This document shows, piece after piece, positions 1-12,314 of a DNA stretch of 64,000 bases; position 1 is the stretch's first letter, and every line of letters starts with the position of its first letter. The position numbers were made by a program, and so were the translations under genes. Source of the stretch: Albugo candida (lineage: Eukaryota; Oomycota; Peronosporomycetes; Albuginales; Albuginaceae); contig CAJNAR010000178.1 of NCBI GenBank assembly GCA_905220665.1, positions 124,001 through 188,000 on the forward strand, in the 5' to 3' direction. The notes beneath the pieces are model-generated. The model had not been told where the DNA came from. It ran no database searches and saw only the letters and a program-made list of their open reading frames with translations.

Positions 1-3000
1 AAGGTTAGTAGAGGTTGATTCATGCAGACGCTTCTGCACTTGAAGCTTACTTTATATTGGAGTATTTGAATTCACATTTTCAGCGTATTATTTGTTCATT
101 TTACAAATCCACAGGCTCAACAACGTCTCAATGGTCGCTACAAGATCTCTTTCCCTACTGCTCACGACATCCATGTTTATAAAAACATGGACGGACAATA
201 GACATTTGGCTACGACGTTTTCTGCTGGTACCATGATCAGAATTTGAGATATGTCAAAGGTAGCAAAGCTGCCAAATTTAGTAATTTTATTTGCACAATC
301 AACTCTGATTTGGATTTTCTTGCGACACAGCAACAAAAATAGAAATATTTGTCGGCATAAGCAATTAAGAGAAGTACGCATCAGTCTTCGGCTATGTACA
401 CTAGAATGCATTGGATTCACCGCATACTCGGAAAATATTTTCTTGGTAAGTTCAAGTTATCAAATCAAACTGTCCGACAACGTATGCAATCTATAAAGTG
501 CCGCTGTCAAAGGTATATTGACAGATGATGTCGATAAAGTGGCGTTTTATATCATATCCATCTGCACCCTACGATTACGAAACCTTTGAAACATGTATGA
601 GTGAGATGCATGTTGCCTATCTTCTGCAACCCTCTATTGATAAATACATTTCGCCTGTAATTTGATGAACTCTTTTGTTCCAATTTTACGAAGCAAGACC
701 TCTCAATCATCCTCAGACATGTTTTGCTAGTGATGCTTGTTGACAATGCTCGCAAATTTAAAATATCCCACTAGTCCGTCATTGGAAAAGCTGTTATATA
801 TATGCTGAATGTTTAATTGTTCCTGCATCACAATCAGCCTATTCAGGCGAATCCATCATCATGTTTTCTGGAAATTAAGAGTATTGAGTACTGAGCTTAT
901 GCACAGAGAACAGCATCAAGTTGTCACACTGCTAAATGAGCTAGCTGACGTTACCGTTCTGCTGCGGATAAAGAAATCCAATCATCCACTCAAAAAATTA
1001 TGAAGTATTGGACCCAAGTGCTACGACACTGCATGTTGGCGCATAGCACATCAGTCTCGAGAATAAACATGCGGGAAGTGTACTCCTTATATAATGGGCG
1101 ACACACATCAAATAAACGTGCAAAGATTGGTGATCGAAATGATTGAAGACAGTAGCGATATCTTTCGACAATTTATTTAGCCCTCAATTTTGCAGCGAGA
1201 TAGATCAGTGCAGGCTGTATCAATCCACGATATTTCTATCGCTTCAAAGCGGCAGGAAAATAACTGCTATTACTCACTCATGTAAGATACAGGATCGATG
1301 ATAAACTGGTAACTTTTTTAGATTATTTACTTTATTTACTCCTTGATACTTTTCCAATATCCTGCACGAAACGGGGAACCAAAACTCTTCCACGCGTATC
1401 GTGAGCAACGTAGTCCCATCCGCCAAACCAGATGTACACCTTTGACAGGCGAATTATCGAGCAGAATAGCACGTGGGTACGGTCCGTCAACCTTCCAATC
1501 GGATAGCCAGTTTAGACTTAGACTGCAACACTGCTTGTAGACTGACTACGAAAGAGGACGCACAATTCGGAATCTCTGTGCGTTTAAAAGTCATATACTA
1601 CTCTGTGCACTTCGGTTACTCCAGTTTGTATTGCAGTAAATTTATGAACCTCATTAACACGCGCTAGAAATGAAATAACAATACCCACACTTGAGTTCGC
1701 AATGCGATCAAGTATCAGCATCCCAAAATCAGGTTAGAGAAATGCTCATGTAGATCAAAGCCGGATAAAGGCAGTGAAGAGGTTGACATGTTAAAATAAC
1801 GAAGGTTCGCTGACAGTGTATCCTCAGGCTAGCTGCAGGACTGAAAACCTTCATCTAGTATGAGTATGGAGGTCCTAGATCATCCCATAATGAAGAGGAC
1901 GATAAGATGGTGGATCCCTGTCATAAGGATCAAGGGCTAAACTGATTTTAGCATATCCCGTCAACCAACAATAATGGTCTCATTATATAACTTGCTTGCT
2001 TCAATTTTCGTCCTCATTACTTTTACCGCGGACCACGTTAAAAGCGTGGATACTATTATACTTATCCAAGCCTTCTCGATTCTTGACACAGAGAGATCCA
2101 TGGAGAGGTAAGAAAAGCAGCTATAATTCTTGCAGACGGCAATTTGATCTCAGATGATATTTGAACTTTCTATAGTCACAGGTTTGTTCAAAGGCGCGAA
2201 AAAATATCTTGGTACTGGTTTCTATGAGCGACTTTGCTCGATTCTTGACTGTACCGCGTCTTATATAATGAGACACGTAGAAAGCCGATAGCTTATCAGC
2301 ACCAAGTTCGGCTGTACATGTCACCGATAGGGTGCTTTTTGTTAGCTAGCAACTCTGAGGTAATCCGCGATGGGATCGAATGTTGATATTTTCCTCTTCT
2401 TTGCGCATCCTCGATCATCGTGCAAGCACATTACTACTTACACCCTAAACAAGACATTACAAATGTTACAAAGACTATCCTATTCGTTCACTCTGCAACT
2501 TTTCAACTATAGTCGTATTTTAGAGACGAGAGAAAGTTCATGACCCCTTAGTATGAATCGATTGCTAAAAACGAAAGAATTTTTTTTTCCATGTACGGTA
2601 TGCCAAAGTATTCATTGAACCTCACTCAGTTCCCGATGATGCATTTTAGCGTTTTGTGGATGTCTCACATCCAAAAATCACATTTCGGCAATGACAAAAG
2701 TTTACAAAAACCAGGTCATTCTATCAGAATGAAAGAGGTCTAGATGGATCAGTTCCTATGTACAATGATATTGCAGGACGTAAAGTGATCAGGGAAGAAA
2801 TGTCACGAAGCAGTCGAACGACTAGAGAGCGTAGTATCAGGCTACACACTTTTCCACCTGCTTGTGCGATATTGTTAAGAAATCATATTAAGCTGCTTTA
2901 AATGCTCTTAATGGCTGCAAACGGTGCATTCTAAGTTGGTAATACTTCACATTGTAAAAGTAGTAGAATATGTCATTTTGAAATGTATGATCTGTCTATG

Positions 3001-3665
3001 CAAATGTCTTTTTATCTCTATGTGCCAAACCAATTCTCGAAAGCGCAGCCGTTTCTCTAGTTGGGTTTTCATACGCTGCTGCAAGATGATGGATGATTCT
3101 TGTTTATATCAACCCATATCGATCTTTCGACATTTTAATATTTTCATCAGATTACTGCGTGAATAAGCTTATGCCATCGAAGAGAATGCAATTAGTAAGG
3201 CTGATACAGTGTAGCACTTCTAGTATACATGCCTAAGTACGTAGCGGATCATGATTTCTATCGCGCGTTCTTTTAACTGTAGGAACAGATATTTGGGGCT
3301 AGCAGTAAAAAAAAGTCAGAATAACAAGCAATTTATAGCATCATGGTACGATATCATGAGGTTTTCATATTTTGTATTTTTATAGCATCGCGATTCTGCT
3401 GTAGGTCCAGACAACTGGAAGGATAAGACGCATCAACAAATTCGTAGTGGTCAACTTGATCTGTGACTGGTGACTTTGTCTGGTATACCATTAAAGAGCG
3501 ACTTCATCGGTAAACGGTGATTGAGGCCCTTTATAGTATATAATTGTGTGCTTGTCACGTATTCGATTGCTGACCTTTCAGTGAATAATCGGTAAGCACA
3601 TCGTAATTTCTTGCCGTTAATCATCTGACATTTTTACAACAAGCATCCACAGGGTGATCACACAC
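1..3665. other. Gene-poor stretch, no supportable gene
   Basis: All open frames here are short (under about 110 codons), overlap on both strands and show no recognisable domain or splice-joinable partner. The sequence is AT-rich with scattered homopolymer runs. I see nothing in it that can be called a gene; it is probably decayed repeat sequence bordering the gene island that begins near 4.37 kb. Confidence 0.5.
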
Positions 3666-3668
3666 CTG

Positions 3669-4148
3669 AATATCGATTGATTTCTATGCTCGTCGTTATC
3701 GAGAATGGATTGCGTCAAGCCTTCACAATTCTGTTGACTACCCTGCAATCGACTGGTCTGAGAACTTTAGAAATCGACTTTACCCCATTCAAGTGTCAAA
3801 TGACCAAACGAATGCCACCTACATTCATAAGTGCAAGTGGTATATCTATTCCTCCGCTTATATTGGTGACCGAGAGGTCTTTTCGTTCGTAGAAACTTTC
3901 CAGACAGTTTATCATGACCTATTCGTGACATATTTTAGGGAACCGTAGCGATTCCACATTTATACGCTCAAACAAATGTTCTGTTATATTTGCGGCGATA
4001 AAGGTCACATGTATCACACCGCCACGTATGAGAGACTATCTAAAGACATTTCTGTTGTTTCTGTCAATCATTGGCTTGAATATAAAATCGCGGGAAACTC
4101 TATCAGCAAAATGCTTTGCATCAAACTAAATGTGCGGATTGCATAGTA
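3669..4148 (+). pseudogene. Decayed retroelement-like frame with a zinc knuckle
   Basis: One frame stays open for about 160 codons apart from a single TAG near 3946. Its last third contains CYICGDKGHMYHT, a zinc-knuckle-like pattern of the sort found in gag or LINE ORF1 proteins. There is no start codon in a good position and the frame ends at a TAG near 4145. The 16 bases TAGTAGCCGGCAAATT at 4144-4159 recur exactly at 34108-34123, just inside the 5' end of the LINE, which supports a mobile-element origin. It could instead be an exon of a lost gene; I favour a relic of a different retroelement. Confidence 0.3.
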
Positions 4149-4368
4149 GCCGGCAAATTTAGAAAACTACATGAAAGCCCATTTGGTAGCATACAACTCG
4201 CACGCTACGAGATAGCGTATCTTTTCAAATCAATTCATACGCTCCAACGGAACCATATCATTCTTCCAAAGACTGGTGGATACGATGCAAAGCTTTTCTG
4301 TACTTTTATTGTGAGCTATTAACTTGTACCCAAATCGTGGTACACGTAGCTATTTCGACGTAGAAAGG

Positions 4369-7300
4369 ATGAATGAGACTATTTGTGCCGAAAAGCTAGC
4401 GATTCTGTGGAGCATCGACGCCCGTTCTCTTCTCGTCCAATTCCTATCTCTTGGCACACACTACTCCGTCACTTTTCACGCTCCATTCGTCTCCAATGAT
4501 CCCTTAAAGACGCCAAACTTTCTAAACATTTTCGGCCTGGAGCTTTCGTCCGTAATGAACTCAAATTTGATCAAAGTGAAGCGAGCAAAAGCAAATCCCA
4601 TTGCAGACACCTTCCTCAACGTGAAACACACTGATTCAAATGGAAATGAGAAGAATTTGCCTTCAGAATCGAACGAAATGAGCATTTCAGAAAATGACTT
4701 TTGCATAGGTATCGACTCTCACGACCTCATTTGGTTCCCTCTGTCCCGCAAAAGCTGTGAAAAGCAGATTCTGAAGCAGATAGAGCGAGAAAGAAAGTCT
4801 GTGACGCTCCATTTTGTCCATTTGGATAGCTCTCGAGCTCCCAGGCCTTTTGATGCGACAACGATCACACAAAGCCACGGGTTCATTATTGATGTGTTAA
4901 ACCAAGTCTGTGCATCTCAGCAGCAGTTATTGGATCGATACAGAGCCTTCACAGAGAAACGAAAAGTCTATCGGATGCTTCAGAAAGAGAAGAAAATGAT
5001 GTATTACGTGCATGTGAAGACGCAGAATATGCGCTACGCACTGGAAAGGGATTCAGAGTACCTACAAGCCATTCGATTCCAGACGTGGTATGAGCATTTT
5101 ATGAAGGGAGACGATCACGTTTCGGAGCCCAAAAGCCCCCAGTCACAAACTGCACAGATGAAAAAGCCCCAAACTCCCGAGTCTCCGGACGTAAGATCGC
5201 TCCGAAATCAGTCGTACGAGCGCATTCTCAACGCATTAGATCCCAATTGGATCTATCAATTCTTCTTGAAAATCGATCTCAAATGGCTCCCTAAAGCCGA
5301 AATGTTTATCGTCACATTTCTTCGCGCTCTAATGACCAGTTTTGACCAAGATGTAGCCGAACCAACGCCCACAGAGCAGCACACATTACAGATATTCAAT
5401 ACAAGTCGAGACATTGTCGTAGCTTTGATCAAAATGTACCTTAACAAACGAAAAGTGGAAGGAATCACCGATCATACGACACTGTACAAGCGATTTGCAC
5501 AGCATGCGCGTATGTTACGCAGTAATTTGAAGATTGCTGAGAATAAACAGCTTCGTGACGATGTTTTGTCCAAAGTATTGCCGGAAATGCGGCTATGTGA
5601 GATGTCAAGTGAGGAATTAGCTCCTGAAGTGCTTCAGAAAGAGCGTCAGCGATTATACCAACTGCACGTCCAGCACTCTATGATTAAGAATCCCATCGGG
5701 AAGGCTCTGGTGAAGACGAAACACGGGTACAAAGAAGTCGATTTCGGCGGAAGCGAAGAATTGACTCACGAGCCTGTCAGCACACAAATTCAACCGATTA
5801 CTCCAAAGCCTATTGACATGCAGGATGCTCCAAATGTGGAAGCTTGGGGTCTGAGTGTGGCAGCTGTCGACACAAACGGTCTCGAGCCTGTGCGTCCTCT
5901 TCCGAGTCATTCGCCCAGGGTCTTGGACAAGGGTATGAAAAGCCTGCATCTCGATACTTGCCTTCCATCTCCAGCGGCAGGCGTCAAGCCGACGAACCGT
6001 ACAACCTCGAAACGCGTTAGTTTCTCGGCTGTGGTTACCAATACGCTTCGATTCAATCGCAATGACGCTCCAAATTTGATTGAAAAACACAATCCGCAAG
6101 CAACTGCCCCAACGACTCCTTCAGGCGTGTCCTCTGACATTTCTGTCGCGGACGCTCGAGTTTTCGTACGGATTTTATTCGACGGAAGCTACGATTTTTA
6201 CGCGAGATTGACGGAATTCAAGACCTTAGTAACAAGCGGAATGCTGCATCGAATCGGCCAGGAACTCGACATGACAGAAAATATAAAGGTACGTCGTTTC
6301 TGTGAGAATGTGTGAGTCTCATTCTCAATGGATGCAGCTGTATCGAGAGTGTCATTTCAATCGACCGGAGAGAAAGTATGACGTAAGGCTCCGTTTGGCA
6401 CATTTGTACGGCGAGGCCGACCACATGACAGAGCTACAGGCTCATCTTTTAGCAGCGAATGCCATTGAAAAATCACTTTTGACATTCAAACGACTGCTTC
6501 ACGATGTCCTTCACGACCTCAAACGCATGTTTCCATCGCTTACAAAGTCGGATTCAGGCCCCGAGCAAGTAGAGAGTCAGCTGAATGCATTCAAGCATCT
6601 CTCAAGTCGAAAGATTGCCAAGGTCGGATTCTTCACCTGTTACGTTGATTGTAATGACGTATCTCTTCTCAAGGTGTCGGTGCTACCCGTTCATGGAAGC
6701 GAGCCTCTCTCTCGTCATCGATTCCAAGGTCGTGTGGCTGTCGACTCATTAGTCCTCGCGTATGCTTGTCGTGAGACCATCGCCGAGACGCGGAATGCAG
6801 CGATCGTCGAAGCGATGGATTTATTTGTCGACATTCTACAAGCAATCGAAGGTAAAGCGCAGGCTCAGGCACAGGCTTCAGCGTCGATAAAGCCGGAAGC
6901 GGACTGGAGACGTCAAGACATCTCCATGTCCGCGTATGAGTATGAAGATGATCCGATGGGATCACCTTTGAAGACGGAAGCGTACCCGAGAGATCGATTT
7001 CGAATGCAACAGCGAAAACGCTCTTATGAGTCTCAAAATGGCCACACAGAGCCTCTACCATATCGTCGTCGTCTTGAGGATTCCACGCCGGAGGATCGAA
7101 TGCTCACGAAGCGAAAGCCTTCAACTCCGTTCTTTGTTGTCGATCGAATTGGTCAGAACGAGAAACGCACCATTCCTGCGTCCTTCACTGCGGATGAGAA
7201 GATGAGAATGCTGACGAACGGATACCAGGAGCTCGTCAAGCAGTATTTCAAGGATCGAGATGAGCTTCACGCGTTGTTGGAAGCTGTGCGTGCGGATCCG

Positions 7301-9316
7301 ATGGAAGAGATCAAGGAAATCGCGTTCTCGAAGAATCTCAAGGTGGAATGCCTTCTCCTCTTTCGTTCCCATCTCACAAGAGCGTCTGTAGCTGTCCCGC
7401 AAGCTGAAAAAGACTGAAAATGCGTCCGTTGTGTGCACGACAAACGCGTTCGATGGGAAGATTTCCGCTGAAAAACGAGCAAACACACCGGAAAAAGCGA
7501 TTGATTTGGCAATTGCGGAATTGAAAATGAAAGCCGATCGCATCGGTTACGACTGGAAAAAGCAGATACAAACGTACATGAAAGCGTCTGTGAAAGCTTC
7601 CAGCAGCATTATGGCCGCCAACGAAACGCGAGCAAAGCACAAGCAATGGGTACGGACAAAGGCCGACGCAGAGGCTTTGACTGTCTCACACGCGTTTGTG
7701 TCTAGATTCGTGGCGAAGAAAGTCGAGCGGGACACTTGTACTCGTACAAAATCTTTGTGGATGAGTTTCTGATCGTTCATGCGGCGTGTCCGAACGCAAA
7801 AGAAGCGAAACGAGCGGCAAGTGAGCAGTATCGAGACTTTCTCGAGAGTATCAAGTCTTTAGACGAGAAAAAAGCCGCAAAAAACGCAGTTTCGATGCCA
7901 AAAACAACAGCTCCAATGACCCAACGACCCAAGCCAAAAGTTGTTGTCTGCAGCGACGACGAAGACGAAGAAGACGACGATGAGTACGACTCGAATTCCG
8001 GATCCGATACGGAATGGCTCTCGACGTACAACAGCTCCTCAAGTGCGAATGTCGTGATAAAGAGCGAGCCGAATCGAGCCGACTCGAGTCAAATGACTCC
8101 AATCGAAGCACAGGACCCTTACGATGTGAATTCCGAAGCAAAACCTATGGAATGTGCTCGATTCCGTGCGCTATTGCGATGTCTTTTCAGCTGCAAAGAT
8201 GAAGTGTTTAAAATCGTCAGAGAATTACGAGGTTGTCTCGCGTTCCAAGGAGCTGCAGAGCGTGTGATTTGTCCGAATGTGAAGGCGTTTATCCGAATGG
8301 AACGACTGCAGGAAGGTGTCATTGACGTACACATTTCACTGAACGAAGTGATTCATTTCGTCGCTTCCGACAGCTCGAAGAAAAGAGCCTGTGACCTCGC
8401 AATTGACGGGATCTTGGACAAGCTCACACAGACGCATTCGATATGGGCTCAGATGCTCCATTTCTTCCAACTTCGCGTCCTCAGTACCGCCAACATGATG
8501 GAGTCGATCAATGCTCTCGTACAGGCGAATATCGCACGCTTTAGCATCCGATTCGAAGAGCCATTACCGACGACATTTTCCAGTCAGAAATGCCTCACAC
8601 ATATCGTCTGTGTGCTTGCGATTGACACGCACATTATCGCCCGAATCGATGCGGAAGATGAGAATGCAGGACGGTATTCCGTGCTTTTTCAAGTGGCCAA
8701 GTTTCTTGTCAATTTGGTGGATGTCGCAATGGATACGAAATCGATCGATCCGATCAAAAATGAAGCGATTCCAAGCACAATGTCAGTTCAAAATCGTAGC
8801 GAAAACATCGATGACGCTACCCGCTCGGACTTTTCGTGCGTTCTACGTCTCCGTGATCCAGGGAATCTCGACGCCTACCACGACTTCCGGCTGTATGGAA
8901 CGTGGTGTCTCGAGCATAAAGCGCCATTCATCAAAGACTTTGTCAAAGTCGATTGTGAGAAGGAGCTCGTGTTCACACAGACGGACCAAATTCGCATGAA
9001 TGAGTTTGAACAGCTCTCCAAGAACGGCTCGAGTTTGTGTATCAGTTGTTTTGAATTGGAGTCGGCGTTCGAGCATTCCAAGTTTGTGAATGCGTTGGCA
9101 GCGTACGGCAATAAGAACAAATACAAAGCGTATGCGCTCAAATGTGCCATCGATCCCATCAAACAGTATCGAGCGCTCATCGTACCAGCGGGAGGCTCCA
9201 TCAACAGCCTGCAACCGAATCTCTACTGGCCAACACATCGTCCAACGTCGGTCACAGACTGGAGGAAGGTGTACGGAATGCTCCAGCTACAGACCGATAC
9301 CGGCAAGATTCTGTAA
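4369..9316 (+). CDS. Large nuclear-type protein with TFIIS-central-like and dsRBD-like regions (4 exons)
   Basis: I join four exons: 4369-6288, 6338-7342, 7392-7649 and 7706-9316. The three introns are 49, 49 and 56 nt, all in phase 0 with GT/AG borders, giving about 1,597 residues. The start is the first ATG of the frame; an upstream exon cannot be excluded. Residues about 365-435 resemble the TFIIS central domain (a NKQLRDDVL run, then SSEELAPEVLQKERQRLY), a module that contacts RNA polymerase II. Three later stretches resemble double-stranded RNA-binding domains; the clearest spans intron 3 (about residues 1062-1110, YSYKIFVDEFLI then KEAKRAASEQY). An acidic run of D and E lies near 7960-7990. 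The combination suggests a nuclear role in transcription or RNA handling. That is inference; I do not recognise the full-length protein. It ends 45 bases from the convergent KAP gene. Confidence 0.6.
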
Positions 9317-9361
9317 GGCACGCAATAGAGATGTATTACGCCATTACGCATAGCGGGATAG

Positions 9362-11428
9362 CTACATGGAGGCAGTTGGATGCGCTGGGAACGCGTCGAG
9401 ATACTCGGCGTTGTAGAGCTCGAAACGAAGCTGTCGAATCCTTTCGCCGTACTTTTCGATCCTTCCGTATCGCTGCATCTCCGTGTCGATGACGAGATCC
9501 ATCACAAGCTCACACATACGCCACAACTCGATATTGGACGTATTTGCACGCGCAATTACATCGGAGATAAAGTCAAGTCCGTCCATAATGTGATCGAATG
9601 TGTTGAGGTACCGCAAAAGACGATAGAAAAGAAGCAAAAGTTGATGTGTGATCTCTTGATCGTGCGCTTTGCCGTGGAAGAGAGCTTGAAGCATACGAAG
9701 GAATTTAGACGTCACCATCAATGGGATCGTCTTTGGTTCCAAACAGAGCGTGGAAATCCATTGCACGACCTCTAAAACGACATCATCTTGCGAGAATCCC
9801 GGCACTAAAAGCTTGGTGATGAAGGGAACGAGAGAATGATGGAGTATCAGCTGATCCCACGAGCATGTCGGAGCGATATCGTCGGGCGTCACATTCGCGA
9901 ATATGGCGATCATCTCAACGAGGAAATCATGTTTTTCCTGTTGGCTGATGGCGAATTCGATGAGAGGAACAATAAGAGAAGCCCATGTGCCCTTTTGCGT
10001 GCACGTTGTGTCTTCTTGCGAGCGATATGTCCATTGAGAGATGTTTCGAACGACTTTGACGAGCAGAGGATCGCTTGTGCGAATGACACGCTTCACCAGC
10101 GCCTCGAGGCCTCCACGCTGACACATCCATTCAGCGTTTCGTGCGTTGAGACTCAAATTGACAGTAAGCGCCGCAAGCTCTTTGGCGATGCTATTTTGTG
10201 GGAAATTGATCTACAAAGACGATACGCAGTGTCAACTCAACGCCTCGAAATTCGTGCGGGGATGCGATACAGACCACCAATTGCATGACAATCGGAATAG
10301 CATCCGTGTAGGTGAACATCGACTTGCAACGATCGTCCATGCTTAAATGATAGAGAATCCGTAGCGTGGAAGCTCGAAATGGCGGCTTCTTGAGCAGAAT
10401 CACGAGTCTGGGGATAATGCTGTTCTTGACGAGAAGATCGCGCTGCTGTGGGTCGAAAGAGAGATTGTGTATGAGCTTGAGCGACATCTAAAGCACGCAG
10501 AGGATGAGATGCGAAAATCCCGTTAAGAGACATCCGACCTGAATGGTTTTCTCGTGGGAACAATTGAGATGCATCACGAGCTTCTCAGGCACATGGAGTC
10601 GTATCATGGCATCCATATTCTCTTGAAATATGCTCAGTTTCTTGAGGAATGCAAGCACCACAAGCTGGAGATTCGCGGATGTACGATCGAGCATCTAAAG
10701 GCTTTTCAGTCACGAAATCGAGCGACATCGCGCGTGACGACAAACCTTTGACAAGTACGTAATGATATTCTTTTTGACCATTTTCCGTTCCGTGCGAATG
10801 TCTTGCGCCAAATGTATCAAAAGACTAAAGCACACAAAGCTTTGGATCGCGTGAGTGTGTGCATTTCAAAGTCTGTGGACGTACAAAATCTGATTTTGCT
10901 TTCGGATGCGTTTGCGATTGCGTTTTCGTTCGTTTTGATACTTTTCCAAAGCCTCCAAAGACGTTGTGCTCCATTGAGCGCATGTTTGCTCCTCAAGAAC
11001 ACAAAGCTCATGTCTTTTAATCTCAAACTCAACGATTTTCAGTGTGGTCGCTCCGATCGAATAGTTTCCCAGCAACGGATGAAGCTGTACAAACGTCGAA
11101 AAGCACCAAAAGATACGCAATAGTGTCATTGTGAGCGTCGAATTCTTCTTGTAGTCGTCACGAAGGACCCGAGAAAGCAACGCCTACCAAAGAACGACAG
11201 CATTCAGCTAAAGGAAGACGCTTTACATACCATCAGAGCCTCATTTTCCACGAGCTGTTCCGTGTGCATCGCGTGCATTGCAAGGTGGAGGATCCGTATC
11301 GCTCCGTCCTGCTTGGACTCGACATCGTCGTCGTATAAGCGCTCCATGTACATATCGAGATCGTGGAGAACAGCATTGGATTTCCTGGCTTGTCTGTCTT
11401 TGCCTCTAGCGCCTGATATGCTGCTCAT
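9362..11428 (-). CDS. KAP3: Kinesin-associated protein (kinesin-II accessory subunit)
   Basis: Armadillo-repeat subunit of heterotrimeric kinesin-II, the anterograde motor of intraflagellar transport. Exons read on the minus strand: 11428-11231, 11183-10885, 10839-10746, 10694-10539, 10487-10278 and 10210-9362. Introns are 45 to 67 nt and every junction preserves frame. Family landmarks are SRVLRDDYKK, GATTLKIVEFEIKRHEL, LAFLKKLSIFQENMDAM, LYHLSMDDRCKSMFTYTD and a C-terminal IRQLRFELYNAEYLDAF. About 600 residues result, somewhat shorter than animal KAP3 because the N-terminal part is short. The frame is open upstream to about 11575 (with a DCIISLEYERSFVIS stretch resembling the family N-terminus), so the true start may lie further up or in an unseen exon; ATG 11428 is the first in frame. 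Its presence implies a flagellated stage. Confidence 0.88.
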
Positions 11429-11546
11429 AGCCCAAGCTGAAGAGCCCAAAGCAGCCGCAATTTGTGTCGTTACGGAAGCGCCAGAAATACTTATGACGAA
11501 CGACCGCTCATATTCGAGAGAAATGATACAATCTCGGGAATTCAAA
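11429..11546. promoter_or_regulatory. Probable shared promoter region (KAP / small Cys protein)
   Basis: About 118 bases separate the KAP ATG on the minus strand from the ATG of the small plus-strand gene, so both promoters must sit here or inside the neighbouring gene. No TATA box or named motif is claimed. The assignment follows only from geometry and fails if either start lies further upstream. Confidence 0.3.
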
Positions 11547-11935
11547 ATGGCCGCTGCGTCGTATTGTGGGAATCAAATCGATACGGAGAATGTCGATTTA
11601 GAGGCTTTGCTGCATACGGAATTAGATCTTCCGCTAGAGTCGAATTTCGATGAGGATTCTTCTTCATCCGATATCGTTAATGTGTCGTTGGAACTGCTCG
11701 TATGCGTCCATATCGTCCGGGAATGATATCCTTCTCACTTGGCTGATCGTAGGCTTTACAAAGTCCTCACGGATGTACGCATCAATGGGACAACAATGCA
11801 ATCTTCGACACAGGCGAATGTGTAAAGGCTTCGGAACGGAACGGTAGGCTTTGTCTCACAGACGACGTTTTATTGACAGTGTGCTGTAGCCAATGTGGAA
11901 AAGACTTGCGTGTCGTCGATTTCGCAGAGGAATAG
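11547..11935 (+). CDS. Small acidic/Cys-containing protein, unknown (2 exons)
   Basis: Exon 1 11547-11699 and exon 2 11753-11935 join in phase 0 across a 53-nt intron that starts GTATGC and ends GTAG. The product is about 111 residues: an acidic, Leu-rich N-terminus (VDLEALLHTELDLPLESNFD), then a C-terminal part with a paired-cysteine motif (VCCSQCGKDLRVVDF) and another cysteine in GECVKA that together could bind a metal. The frame is also open upstream of the ATG, so the start is uncertain. A different splice from 11886 to 11935 would replace the C-terminus with a helical tail (RIRILLSMLDRLEDVHK). It is divergent from KAP with only about 120 bases between. I do not recognise the family. Confidence 0.4.
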
Positions 11936-12314
11936 ACGATCGAATTCGGATTCTTCTCAGCATGTTGGATCGTCTCGAAGACGTCCACAAAGCACAGCAC
12001 GGAAGCGGAAGATCAAGCACGGAGGCATTTATTCACTTTTATTGAACGATCCATTGAGTCGCGAACAACATCAAAAGTGCTCGCCCGTTTTGCTGGAGAA
12101 TGTCTCTCACGCGGAAATGCTGACTTCCATTGCCGGACACACGCTTTTCGCTCAAGGACGTTGAGACATGGAGCGTGTCTTATCGATACGTAAGCAAGCC
12201 AATTGTCCGGTCATGAGAGATGCTGAATAGAGCTTTATGTCGAGAATGCCAATTCGCATGTAAGACCTGTTTCTCTACAAATACAACGAGTTAGCGTGTG
12301 CGTTGATGACACTC

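Noticed and set aside
5653..6099. 148-codon minus-strand ORF
   Set aside because: It lies wholly antisense to exon 1 of the 4369 gene and has no domain or start context.
11782..12164. Frames on both strands between the small Cys gene and the WD40 gene
   Set aside because: Each is short, they overlap one another antisense, and no splicing scheme was clearly better than the one reported.
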